Assembly (NCBI GenBank): GCA_002308275.1
Contig: DBWF01000054.1
Span: 1,092 to 20,506 of the forward strand
DNA from: Caryophanales bacterium UBA1245
Lineage (GTDB): Bacteria; Bacillota_I; Bacilli_A; ML615J-28; CAG-313
Length of the DNA: 19,415 nt
Reading direction: 5' to 3'
The position numbers and the translations under genes are program-made. Positions 7,464 to 15,130 of the stretch are shown here, piece by piece. Below the pieces are notes generated by a model. That model was not told the origin of the DNA. It saw only the letters and a program-made list of their open reading frames with translations, and did not search any database. The stretch's first letter is position 1, and every line of letters begins with the position of its first letter.

Positions 7464-8090
7464 CTATTTAGTTCCGAATAGACGGTCGCCACAGTCACCA
7501 AGACCAGGAACAATATAACCCACTTCATTTAAGCGTTCATCTTTAGAAGCTAGGTAAATATCAACATCTGGATGATGTTTTACAATATTATCAATACCTT
7601 CTTGAACACCAACTAAACCAACATAAATAATCTTCTTAGCACCAGATTCTTTAATAATATCAACAGCGCTAACAACGGTATTACCAGTAGCAAGCATTGG
7701 GTCAACTAAAATAACAACAGCTTTTTCAATTCCTTTAGGAAGTTTAGCATAATAACGACAAGCTTCAAGAGTTGATTCATTACGATATAAACCTAAGTGA
7801 CCTACTCTAGCATGAGGAATCATATCACTGATACCATCAGCCATACCAAGACCAGCTCTTAAAACAGGAACGATAACAATATTATCTTTTAATTCGTGTT
7901 GGATAGTTTTAGCAAGTGGTGTTTCAATTTCAACTGGTTGAACTTCTAGATCGCGAGTTGCTTCATAAGTCATTAAGCTACCTACTTCTTGAACAAGTTC
8001 ACGGAATTCTTTTGATGAAGTTTCTTTACTTCTAATAATTGATAATTTGTGTTGAATTAAAGGGTGATTAATAATAACTACTTTTGACAT
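7464..8090 (-). CDS. upp: Uracil phosphoribosyltransferase
   Basis: A 208-residue enzyme of pyrimidine salvage: uracil plus PRPP gives UMP and pyrophosphate. The PRPP-binding motif VDPMLATGNT is at 129-138. VPVLRAGLGMADG (74-86), HLGLYRNE and the C-terminal PGLGDCGDRLFGTK uracil-binding stretch are all intact, and the length matches the bacterial enzyme. Its ribosome site AGGAGG overlaps the TAG stop of the 359-residue membrane protein upstream, giving a ten-base gap and likely coupled translation. It lies between that membrane protein and hpt, so one transcript would serve both pyrimidine and purine base recovery. Confidence 0.97.
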   Translation of the reverse strand: MSKVVIINHPLIQHKLSIIRSKETSSKEFRELVQEVGSLMTYEATRDLEVQPVEIETPLAKTIQHELKDNIVIVPVLRAGLGMADGISDMIPHARVGHLGLYRNESTLEACRYYAKLPKGIEKAVVILVDPMLATGNTVVSAVDIIKESGAKKIIYVGLVGVQEGIDNIVKHHPDVDIYLASKDERLNEVGYIVPGLGDCGDRLFGTK

Positions 8091-8100
8091 TTTTTGCCTC

Positions 8101-9180
8101 CTAAAAAATAATGAATAAATAAATTAACGCTACAACTGCAATCAATCCTGCTTTAATAAAGAAACTCTTAACCGTATTAAGATTCATCTTATATAATAAG
8201 AGTTCTCGAAGTAGTGCAGAAATTGCTAAAACAAAAGGATAAAATAAATAAATTTGAATTAAAAAATTATTGTATAAAACTAAGCCAGTCCAAATACCAT
8301 AAATTATACCCAGAGTTAACATCCAGTAATTAGCTATTTTATATAGCACTGGCATTAGCATCATGGTCTTAATATGCATTTCATCATATAAACGCTTAAT
8401 AAAGGCATCTGGTCCAGCCTTGTATACTTTAACTGCCTCATCAATAGACAAATTTTCTAAATAATGTTTACCAGTTGATGCCACCGCAATCATTTCGGGA
8501 TTAACGCCAAGAATAAACATCAAATACTTTTCAACTTGTTTTTCATGATGATGAATGGCATGATAGATTGCTCGGTATTCATCATAAATAACCGATTTCA
8601 TAAACGGGATTTGTTCATACAAAGCGGTCTGATGTGAACCTGCCATGTAATCCGCAAAACTTGCAATATAAAGTTCATAACTAAAGAACACTGATAAGTC
8701 TTCCGTTTTTAAATCAAGCCGTTCATCAATCAATAGATTACAAATGGCATATTTTAAATAGTTCATGAAATCTTCATAAAAGAGATTATCATCTTCAAAT
8801 TGGTTCATACTATTAACAATATCAATCACAATGGTTGTAATATTGGTTTCTTCATCGTGTTTTAATAGTCGCATATAACGAAGTGGCAGTCCAACCACCA
8901 AAGCGATTTTGATATTTTTGGTCCAATCATCTAGTTCGCCTAAAAAGGAATCAACTTGGGTCTCACTATGAATATTAAAATTAAGTAAGAGATCTTTGAC
9001 TCCTTTAGTAATTCTACTAGCTCTATCTAAGTAATCAGCACTAGGTGGTGTAAAGGTTAATTGATCAGTCTTCTTACCTTCATAATAAAACTCATAATAA
9101 TTTAAATCTTTAAACTTAGAAAGGTCTTCACCATTCAAATAAGCATTAATGATTTCATCATCAATAACTAAATTGTCCAT
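8101..9180 (-). CDS. Unknown membrane protein in the upp-hpt operon
   Basis: A 359-residue protein I do not recognise. Residues 1-275 look soluble and mostly helical, with an acidic start, a PPSADYLDRASRITKG stretch near 45-60 and a His cluster HAIHHHEKQ near 207-215. Three hydrophobic segments follow at about 284-303, 305-325 and 340-359, the last ending at the C-terminus (LIAVVALIYLFIIF). This suggests a C-terminal membrane anchor with a large, probably cytosolic, N-terminal domain; it does not look like a nucleobase permease. The ATG follows GGGAGG. Its TAG stop is part of the upp ribosome site, so its translation is tied to upp. Its role may relate to base salvage, but that is guesswork from context. 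Confidence 0.8.
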   Translation of the reverse strand: MDNLVIDDEIINAYLNGEDLSKFKDLNYYEFYYEGKKTDQLTFTPPSADYLDRASRITKGVKDLLLNFNIHSETQVDSFLGELDDWTKNIKIALVVGLPLRYMRLLKHDEETNITTIVIDIVNSMNQFEDDNLFYEDFMNYLKYAICNLLIDERLDLKTEDLSVFFSYELYIASFADYMAGSHQTALYEQIPFMKSVIYDEYRAIYHAIHHHEKQVEKYLMFILGVNPEMIAVASTGKHYLENLSIDEAVKVYKAGPDAFIKRLYDEMHIKTMMLMPVLYKIANYWMLTLGIIYGIWTGLVLYNNFLIQIYLFYPFVLAISALLRELLLYKMNLNTVKSFFIKAGLIAVVALIYLFIIF

Positions 9181-9197
9181 TAAACCTCCCTTCTTGT

Positions 9198-9231
9198 AAA
9201 AAAACTAACCGCATTTTCTGCAATTAGTTTT
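9198..9231 (-). terminator. Terminator after gmk-rpoZ
   Basis: On the minus strand AAAACTAA pairs with TTAGTTTT, with an inner GCA/TGC pairing, followed by seven T residues. It lies between the rpoZ stop and the start of the membrane protein gene. No clear promoter is seen between this terminator and 9180, so the salvage operon may depend on read-through or on a weak promoter I cannot identify. Confidence 0.7.
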
Positions 9232-9247
9232 AGGTCGTTAAAACGCC

Positions 9248-9460
9248 CTAACGAATAAGAATCTTATCAGCCTTGATTTCTTCTAAAGCAAGGCCAATGC
9301 TTTTCTTATTAGATGGGTGTTCCATATAAGTTTTTTTAGTTTCATCAATTTGAAGTGCTCTTTTAGCAACAGCCATTACAAGACGATACTTAGAACTTGT
9401 CTTATCGGCTAATTGGTCAATTGATGGATAACGCATACCAGTTTGTTGATTATTATTCAT
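9248..9460 (-). CDS. rpoZ: RNA polymerase omega subunit
   Basis: A 70-residue omega subunit, which helps assemble and stabilise RNA polymerase by binding beta-prime. The family core is clear: RYPSIDQLADKTSSKYRLV near 10-28, then VAKRAL, and KKSIGLALEEIKADKI near the C-terminus. The length matches Bacillota omega. Its ATG at 9460 overlaps the end of gmk by eight bases, and a GGAGG site lies within the gmk coding end, so the two are translated together. The gmk-rpoZ order is widely conserved in Bacillota. Confidence 0.93.
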   Translation of the reverse strand: MNNNQQTGMRYPSIDQLADKTSSKYRLVMAVAKRALQIDETKKTYMEHPSNKKSIGLALEEIKADKILIR

Positions 9461-10082
9461 GATCTGTTTCCTCCAATAATCTCAAATATCCATTCAAACT
9501 ACGACGACATCTTGCATGTTCGGCCCGAATAATCGCTTTAATTCGATCAGCCGCATTATCAACATCATCGTTAATAACAATATAATCATATCCCGCCGCA
9601 AGCGTTAATTCGCGGTGAGCTTTTTCTAGACGCTCTAAAATAACTTCTTCACTTTCAGTACCCCGATTAAGAAGTCGTTTCTTAAGCGCATCATATGATG
9701 GTGGCGCAATAAAAATTAATACCGCATCAGGCATTTTAGCTTTGACTTGCATTGCACCCTCAACTTCGATTTCTAAAACAACTTCGGCCCCACGATTGAT
9801 GAGTTTTTGAACTTGATCAAGGGGAGTTCCATAGTAATTACCAACGAAGCGAGTAAATTCTAATAATTTACCATCTTTGATTCTTTGTTCGAATTCTTCT
9901 TCCGTTACAAACAAATAATCAACACCATCGACTTCCCCAACACGTGGACGGCGGGTTGTCATCGATACAGAGTAAGCAAATTTATGATCAGGTGATTTAA
10001 ATAAAGCTTTTCGAACGGTTGCTTTTCCAACACCTGATGGACCAGACAAAACAATTAATAAACCTTTTTGGTTAAGTTTCAT
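9453..10082 (-). CDS. gmk: Guanylate kinase
   Basis: A 209-residue enzyme that phosphorylates GMP to GDP with ATP in the cytosol. The P-loop SGPSGVGKATV is at about 13-23 (the more usual form is GKGTV), and the GMP-binding segment SVSMTTRRPRVGEVDGVDYLFV and the IEVEGAMQVK region are both present. The frame can be opened upstream at TTG 10097, but ATG 10082 is the better start: GGAGG lies five bases before it and the length then fits the family. It shares the operon with rpoZ, is driven by a near-consensus promoter, and is divergent from the RqcH gene. With hpt in the neighbouring operon it completes salvage of guanine to GDP. Confidence 0.96.
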   Translation of the reverse strand: MKLNQKGLLIVLSGPSGVGKATVRKALFKSPDHKFAYSVSMTTRRPRVGEVDGVDYLFVTEEEFEQRIKDGKLLEFTRFVGNYYGTPLDQVQKLINRGAEVVLEIEVEGAMQVKAKMPDAVLIFIAPPSYDALKKRLLNRGTESEEVILERLEKAHRELTLAAGYDYIVINDDVDNAADRIKAIIRAEHARCRRSLNGYLRLLEETDHE

Positions 10083-10108
10083 AGTTTCCTCCATCAATGC
10101 TTTTTCAC

Positions 10109-10137
10109 ATTATATCACAGTCTACGTATTTTTTCAA
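10109..10137 (-). promoter_or_regulatory. Promoter of gmk-rpoZ
   Basis: On the minus strand TTGAAA (10132-10137), a 17-base spacer and TATAAT (10109-10114), with an extended TGTGA before the -10. It lies 27 bases upstream of the gmk ATG. Confidence 0.75.
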
Positions 10138-10162
10138 CAATAATTACTCATTATCTTTTTCT

Positions 10163-10174
10163 TTGTGTTATAAT
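10163..10174 (+). promoter_or_regulatory. Extended -10 promoter of the RqcH gene
   Basis: TGTGTTATAAT has a perfect TATAAT (10169-10174) with TG one base upstream. No good -35 is visible (TTACTC at 10144 is weak). An AAGGAGG ribosome site (10187-10193) precedes the ATG at 10202. Confidence 0.55.
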
Positions 10175-10201
10175 ATAAAAGAATGAAAGGAGGAATATAA
10201 A

Positions 10202-11815
10202 ATGGCACTCGATGGATTAATTATTCACTATTTAGTTGATGAATTAAATGAAACTATTTTAGGTGGTAGAATTAATAAAATCATTCAACCAAATCAAAGT
10301 GATATCATTTTACAAATTAGACAAAAACAAAATGAAGAACTTCTATTGTCGCTTGCCTATACTGCTCCAAGATTATATCTAACGAAAGCCAAAATCAGTG
10401 CTCCTCCTAACCCATATCAATTTTGTATGGCGCTACGTAAGTATTTAGAAAGAGGCCTAATCAAGAAAATTAGTCAAATTGGTAATGACCGAATTATCAT
10501 TATCGATATTGAAGCCCATAATGAAATGGGTGATTTAGTGATTTACCATTTAATTTGTGAAATTACCGGCAGGAGTTCTAATTTAATTCTTACCACTAGT
10601 GACTTTATCATTATCGATTTACTTAGAAAACATTTCCCTGGGAATGTCGCCACTTCAAGGATTATGATACCGAAAGCAAAATACCAGCTTCCTACAAGAG
10701 GTGATATGCTTAATCCATTTGAAGTTAATAGTGATGAATTTGATATCTCTAAACTAGAGGGTGTTAGTAAATATCACCAAAACGAAATTAACTATTTAGG
10801 TAGTTTAAAGAGCTTCTTAAGTCAAAATCTAAAACCTTCCATTATCAAATGTGAAAACAAGAAATATGCTTCCCCATTTATCCTACATAGTATCAGTGGT
10901 GAAGTTACTTCGTTTGATACGATTAGCAACATGTTAGAAGCTTTCTACTATGAAGAAGCAAAGCAAGCAAATCCTGAATATAGTAACCTTTCTAAAGCTA
11001 TTAAGCAAAAAATCAATCTTTTGGATAGTAAACTTAATAATTTAGATGAAGATTTAAAGAAAGCTAATGAACACCTAGTTGATTTAGATAAAGGAAACTT
11101 ATTACAAGCCCATCTATATGAAATCAAAAAGGGTATGACATCTATAAATGTAGCAAGTTTTGATGAAAGTGAAGAAGTAACGATTGAACTGGATCCACTT
11201 AAAAGCCCAGTTGATAATATGCAAAAGTATTATAAACAATATCGGAAGAGTCAAAATGCCTTAGGACACATCCATAATCAAATTGATAAAGCGAAACAAG
11301 AGATTAAGTATCTTCAAACTGTTTTAGTGCAACTTGATTTTGCCAATAGTCAAGAACTTACTGAAATCAAAGCAGAACTTCAAGAATATGGTTTCCTTAA
11401 GAAGACTTCTAGAAAACAAGTCAAGAATAATTCGCTTAAGAATATCACAACCTATTCGATTAAAGGTGCTAAATTCTATGTTGGTAAAAACAATTTACAA
11501 AATAATTACCTAACTCACAAACTAGCTAGACGTGATGATTACTGGTTCCATGTTCAAAATGCACCTAGTTCGCATGTAATAGTCTCAACCAGTGGCCCAC
11601 TAACCGAACGGATTATTCGAATTGGGGGAATGCTTGCGGCGATGGGATCACACTTTGCAACATCAAGTAGTGTTCCTGTTGATTACACCCAAATTAAATA
11701 TATCAAAAAGATTCCAAATACCCCAGGTTGCTTTGTAACCTATACTAATCAGAAGACTATTTATTTGGATCCATCAGAAGAATCTTTAAAAGCATTATTA
11801 AAAGAGCCTCAATGA
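10202..11815 (+). CDS. rqcH: RqcH / NFACT-family ribosome quality control factor
   Basis: A 537-residue Rqc2/NEMF-type protein, sometimes annotated as a fibronectin-binding protein. RqcH binds 50S subunits carrying stalled peptidyl-tRNA and recruits tRNA-Ala to add C-terminal alanine tails that mark the peptide for degradation. The NFACT-N domain starts MALDGLIIHYLVDEL, and the D96-R97 pair in GNDRII matches the tRNA-contacting DR pair known in Bacillus RqcH. A coiled-coil region spans about 255-390 (KQKINLLDSKLNNLDEDLKK and onward). The C-terminal NFACT-R domain has DDYWFHVQNAPSSHVIV and YTQIKYIKKIPNTPGCFVTY. AAGGAGG lies eight bases before the ATG. It is the only plus-strand gene here, and its TGA stop lies inside the terminator hairpin. 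Confidence 0.95.
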   Translation: MALDGLIIHYLVDELNETILGGRINKIIQPNQSDIILQIRQKQNEELLLSLAYTAPRLYLTKAKISAPPNPYQFCMALRKYLERGLIKKISQIGNDRIIIIDIEAHNEMGDLVIYHLICEITGRSSNLILTTSDFIIIDLLRKHFPGNVATSRIMIPKAKYQLPTRGDMLNPFEVNSDEFDISKLEGVSKYHQNEINYLGSLKSFLSQNLKPSIIKCENKKYASPFILHSISGEVTSFDTISNMLEAFYYEEAKQANPEYSNLSKAIKQKINLLDSKLNNLDEDLKKANEHLVDLDKGNLLQAHLYEIKKGMTSINVASFDESEEVTIELDPLKSPVDNMQKYYKQYRKSQNALGHIHNQIDKAKQEIKYLQTVLVQLDFANSQELTEIKAELQEYGFLKKTSRKQVKNNSLKNITTYSIKGAKFYVGKNNLQNNYLTHKLARRDDYWFHVQNAPSSHVIVSTSGPLTERIIRIGGMLAAMGSHFATSSSVPVDYTQIKYIKKIPNTPGCFVTYTNQKTIYLDPSEESLKALLKEPQ

Positions 11816-11826
11816 GGCTCTTTTTT
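11801..11826. terminator. Bidirectional terminator shared by rqcH and nth
   Basis: AAAGAGCCTC and GAGGCTCTTT form a 10-bp stem around a three-base loop, with a T-run on the plus strand (11821-11826) and TTTT-rich sequence on the minus strand. The stem includes the last rqcH codons and its TGA (11813-11815), and the nth stop codon lies in the T-run side, so the two convergent genes are separated by only nine bases. Confidence 0.9.
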
Positions 11827-12451
11827 ACTTTTGAGATTTACAATATGGTTTTAAAAGACATTCATCACATAATGGATTTTTGGCTTTACAAGTATTACGA
11901 CCTAAGAAAATGAAACGATGATGCATTGTATGCCAAACTTCTTTTGGATACATTTCTTTTAATGCATATTCAATTTTAATAGGATCAGGTGTATCTACTA
12001 AACCAAGCCGGTTAGTAACACGTGTGACATGAACATCAACCGCAAGCCCTGGAACCCCATATCCTTCACTTATAATGACGTTAGCAGTCTTGCGACCTAC
12101 CCCTGGAAGAGTTATTAATTCTTCAATGGTTTGCGGAATAACACCGTTAAACTGTTCAATGACCCCTTTAGCAAAGCCAATAATATTTTTAGCTTTTGTT
12201 TTAGCAAGGCCAATTCTTGCAATTAAGGCTTCAACTACAGATGCATTTGCATTTGCTAGTGATTCTAGGGTCGGATATTTAGCAAATAGATTAGGAGTTA
12301 CGATATTAACTGCTTTATCAGTCGTTTGGGCACTTAATATTACCGCAACACTTAGCTCATACACATTGTGGTAATCTAGTTCACAATGAGCATCAGGAAA
12401 CATGACTCCTAATAATTCCCCAATAATTTTCGCTTCTTTATCGTTTGACAT
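11825..12451 (-). CDS. nth: Endonuclease III
   Basis: A 208-residue bifunctional DNA glycosylase/AP lyase that removes oxidised pyrimidines in base excision repair. The helix-hairpin-helix LPGVGRKTANV carries the catalytic Lys (K121), and VDVHVTRV carries the catalytic Asp (D139). The C-terminal [4Fe-4S] loop has the expected C-x6-C-x2-C-x5-C spacing (C188, C195, C198, C204). The gene starts 14 bases inside the end of dnaD, with no close ribosome site of its own (GAGG is about 15 bases away), so its translation probably depends on coupling. The dnaD-nth order is the same as in Bacillus. It is the last gene of the tgt operon. Confidence 0.97.
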   Translation of the reverse strand: MSNDKEAKIIGELLGVMFPDAHCELDYHNVYELSVAVILSAQTTDKAVNIVTPNLFAKYPTLESLANANASVVEALIARIGLAKTKAKNIIGFAKGVIEQFNGVIPQTIEELITLPGVGRKTANVIISEGYGVPGLAVDVHVTRVTNRLGLVDTPDPIKIEYALKEMYPKEVWHTMHHRFIFLGRNTCKAKNPLCDECLLKPYCKSQK

Positions 12452-13055
12452 TGATTGTTTTTAAAACCTCTTCGATTTCAGGGTCAACTTGCGTATTATT
12501 TTGATTGATATTACGGTTCATCAAAATGGCATCCGCATAACGTAAGTGATACTTCTTTTGTTTTAGCGATTCATTAATGGCATTGTTGATATCTTGAACA
12601 CTTAAGCCTTCTTCAAACCAGCGCTTAATCAATAATAACTCACTACTCGATAAAACCCGGCCAAAATTCTTTTCGACATAATTAATGATTTTTTCGGCTT
12701 CGCTTTGCATATTTAATTCACCTTGAGCATCTGTTTCTTCAGCTCCTAATACTGCACCTAGTTTTTCGATTGTTGGTGAAAGTGAATATTGTTCAGCTCC
12801 ACTAACCATTTCTAGACTAATAAAGCCTTTTTCGATAAGTTCATAGATTTCTTTAGCAATCGCTTGTTCACTTAAAGTCATTTTTGAAGCAATATCTTTT
12901 TCCGAAATGGCTTTAGCTTGATGCTTTTTAGTTTCATATAATAAGATGATGATCATCGTTTGGGTTTCATTTAAACCTATCTCTTTATAATGAAGAACGA
13001 GAGCTTCTTTAAATGAAATCATATGGGAAGTAATTAATTTACTATAATTAATCAT
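12438..13055 (-). CDS. dnaD: DnaD-like replication initiation/restart protein
   Basis: A 205-residue DnaD-family protein. The N-terminal 95 residues form a winged-helix-like part (TQTMIIILLYETKKHQAKAIS, then a SEKDIASKMTLSEQAIAKEI helix-turn-helix). The C-terminal DnaD/DnaB_2 domain is at about 118-190, with FGRVLSSSELLLIKRWFEEG, INNAINESLKQKK and the closing YADAILMN element. DnaD helps remodel DNA and load the helicase at the origin and during restart in Bacillota. The ATG follows GGAGG. It overlaps nth by 14 bases, and an unknown lipoprotein gene ends 18 bases upstream. Low sequence conservation is normal for this family; the neighbour nth supports the call. Confidence 0.88.
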   Translation of the reverse strand: MINYSKLITSHMISFKEALVLHYKEIGLNETQTMIIILLYETKKHQAKAISEKDIASKMTLSEQAIAKEIYELIEKGFISLEMVSGAEQYSLSPTIEKLGAVLGAEETDAQGELNMQSEAEKIINYVEKNFGRVLSSSELLLIKRWFEEGLSVQDINNAINESLKQKKYHLRYADAILMNRNINQNNTQVDPEIEEVLKTINVKR

Positions 13056-13073
13056 CTTTTTCCTCCAATCATT

Positions 13074-13904
13074 CTATTTAACATCAATAATAAAGGCTGC
13101 CTCTTCGAAGGTTACCACGAAATCAACCCCTAGATAAGTAAAGACAAAGGCACCATCAACTTCGCGTCCATCGCAATAATTTTGATACCAAGCCTTCACA
13201 ACCGATACATTATCACCTTCTAAGAAAGATGCATAAGCCGGATATTCAAAGGTGTGGTATTTCTTTTCCGTATATTCAGCCTTGTTTTTAAGACTCTTTA
13301 CTTTAGTATTAATGTTTAATTGATATTTTGTGTCATAAGGTAGGCTTAGCATATAAACTTGTTGCTTGCCGTCAACAACTTGACAAATAAGAGGAACTTC
13401 AATACTCATTGTAATTCCGGTATTATAAGTATATGCATAATAAGTCTTGCCACCATGAATAAAGGTGCGGTAAAGGTAAGAATATCTTGTACCATTTTCA
13501 TCCCAGGTTACAATCGCTTCTTCTTTAGAAACCGTACCTTCATCTAAAGATAGTTTATCTTTACCAAACAAGGCTCCTTTTTCATCAGCTGATTGAATAG
13601 TTGACTTGACGATAATTTTATTATCACCAACAATTTCTGATAAATGTTTACTAAATGCATCGCTTAACAAATAATTATCATTTTTAGTAAAAACATAACC
13701 AAGTTCACTACTTGTTTCATAAACATTAAAAGTACCATCAAAACTAAAGGTTCTAGATGGAGCAGAAGTATTGTAAGTAATCACATCTTTCCATTCACTA
13801 GTTAGCGTCATTGTAACACTACCTTCTTTCGCAAAAGTGTCATTACAACTAACTAAAAAGATGCAAAGAAGACTTAAAGTGATAATCAATAATCCTTTTT
13901 TCAT
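13074..13904 (-). CDS. Unknown lipoprotein between tgt and dnaD
   Basis: A 276-residue predicted lipoprotein. It begins MKKGLLIITLSLLCIFLVSC, with the lipidated Cys at C20 in the lipobox LVSC. The mature part has regular beta-type patterns (SVTMTLTSEWKDVITYN, YLYRTFIHGGKTYYAYTYN, GAFVFTYLGVDFVVTF) with few hydrophobic stretches, suggesting a beta-rich extracytoplasmic domain. I do not recognise a family. It shares one base with the tgt stop (TAATG) and lies 18 bases ahead of dnaD, so it sits firmly inside a housekeeping operon and is not an obvious island insertion. Its base composition resembles that of its neighbours. Confidence 0.82.
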   Translation of the reverse strand: MKKGLLIITLSLLCIFLVSCNDTFAKEGSVTMTLTSEWKDVITYNTSAPSRTFSFDGTFNVYETSSELGYVFTKNDNYLLSDAFSKHLSEIVGDNKIIVKSTIQSADEKGALFGKDKLSLDEGTVSKEEAIVTWDENGTRYSYLYRTFIHGGKTYYAYTYNTGITMSIEVPLICQVVDGKQQVYMLSLPYDTKYQLNINTKVKSLKNKAEYTEKKYHTFEYPAYASFLEGDNVSVVKAWYQNYCDGREVDGAFVFTYLGVDFVVTFEEAAFIIDVK

Positions 13905-15052
13905 TAGAAATCACTTCCTTCATCAGTTAAACCATATTTTTGATAAAAGCTTTCTTTAAATTCTAAGAAACGATCTTCTCTAATCGCTGCTCTAATATTC
14001 TTCATCAAATTTAATAAAAAGTGCGTATTATGAATACTAATTAAACGTTGACCTAACATTTCTTCGGCTTTGATTAAGTGATGCAAATATGCTTTTGTAT
14101 AATGTTTACAGCAATAGCAATCACATTCTTCATCTAGTGGTGTAAAGTCACGCTCAAATTCTTTGTTCTTTAGAAGTTTCCGGCCAGTAGAGGTCATTGC
14201 GGTACCATGACGAGCAATTCTAGTTGGTAAAACGCAGTCAAACATATCAATACCACGTTCAACACCATCTAATATAGCACCAGGTGAACCAACACCCATT
14301 AGGTATCGTGGTTTATCTTCTGGCAAGAGTGGTGTTGTGTAACTTAAAACTTCATTTTGAATCGCTTTTGGTTCACCAACTGATAGTCCGCCAATCGCAT
14401 AACCATCAAATGGAATTTTAGTAAGTTCAGCCACACAGTGTTCTCTTAATTCTCTAATATTACCACCTTGAACAATGCCAAATAAACCTTGGCGATCAGG
14501 GTTTTTATTACTATCATAACAGCGTTGTGCCCAACGGATAGTTCGCTCAACTGAATTTCTTAAATATTCTTCCGTTGATGGATATGGTGGACACTCATCC
14601 AAGCACATCATAATGTCGCTACCTAAATCATTTTGAATATGAATCGCATCTTCAGGTGATAAGAATAACTTTTTACCACTCTTATGATGTTTAAAAGTCA
14701 CACCTTCTTCTTTAATGTCTCTAAGCTTCGCAAGTGAAAACACTTGGAAGCCACCTGAATCAGTTAGAATTGAACGATCCCAGTTCATAAACTTATGTAA
14801 GCCACCCGCTTCAGCAATCACATCATTTCCTGGTTGACACCATAAGTGATATGTATTACCCAAAATAATCTTAGCACCACAAGCTTCTAGTTCTTCTCTT
14901 GAAAGTGTCTTAACCGTTGCTTGGGTACCAACTGGCATAAAGATTGGTGTTTCAAAAGTTGAGTGTGGTGTTGTAATAACCCCTAAGCGTGCCATGCTTC
15001 GGGGGTCTTTTTTAACTAGTTGATATTTAATGACCATAATAATATTTCTCAT
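13904..15052 (-). CDS. tgt: tRNA-guanine (queuine) transglycosylase
   Basis: A 382-residue enzyme that swaps guanine-34 of GUN-anticodon tRNAs for preQ1 in the queuosine pathway. Key residues are D98 in TDSGGFQVFSL, GIVQGG near 192-197, YAIGGLSVGE near 218-227, and the nucleophile Asp in FDCVLPTR (D272). The zinc site is CxCxxC (C310, C312, C315) with H341. Two starts are possible: ATG 15052 (used here) or ATG 15037, which would drop the first five residues (MRNII). Neither has a strong ribosome site. No queA is in the window. It is the first gene of a probable operon tgt-lipoprotein-dnaD-nth, driven by a promoter at 15071-15099. Confidence 0.96.
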   Translation of the reverse strand: MRNIIMVIKYQLVKKDPRSMARLGVITTPHSTFETPIFMPVGTQATVKTLSREELEACGAKIILGNTYHLWCQPGNDVIAEAGGLHKFMNWDRSILTDSGGFQVFSLAKLRDIKEEGVTFKHHKSGKKLFLSPEDAIHIQNDLGSDIMMCLDECPPYPSTEEYLRNSVERTIRWAQRCYDSNKNPDRQGLFGIVQGGNIRELREHCVAELTKIPFDGYAIGGLSVGEPKAIQNEVLSYTTPLLPEDKPRYLMGVGSPGAILDGVERGIDMFDCVLPTRIARHGTAMTSTGRKLLKNKEFERDFTPLDEECDCYCCKHYTKAYLHHLIKAEEMLGQRLISIHNTHFLLNLMKNIRAAIREDRFLEFKESFYQKYGLTDEGSDF

Positions 15053-15070
15053 TTCTATTTAATCTTTTTT

Positions 15071-15099
15071 ATTTTATCACAACTATGTTTTTTTATCAA
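15071..15099 (-). promoter_or_regulatory. Promoter of the tgt operon
   Basis: On the minus strand TTGATA (15094-15099), a 17-base spacer and TAAAAT (15071-15076), with TGTGA before the -10. It lies 18 bases upstream of the tgt ATG at 15052, so the leader would be short. Confidence 0.65.
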
Positions 15100-15100
15100 C

Positions 15101-15128
15101 AAAAAACCTATCCTTTCGGATAGGTTTT
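15101..15128 (-). terminator. Intrinsic terminator after the second lipoprotein island
   Basis: On the minus strand AAAACCTATCC and GGATAGGTTTT form an 11-bp stem closed by a GAAA tetraloop, followed by more T residues. It ends transcription from the island just ahead of the tgt promoter. Confidence 0.88.
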
Positions 15129-15130
15129 AT

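Noticed and set aside
12075..12374. Open plus-strand frame of 99 codons
   Set aside because: It is antisense to the well-conserved nth gene, with no supporting signals.
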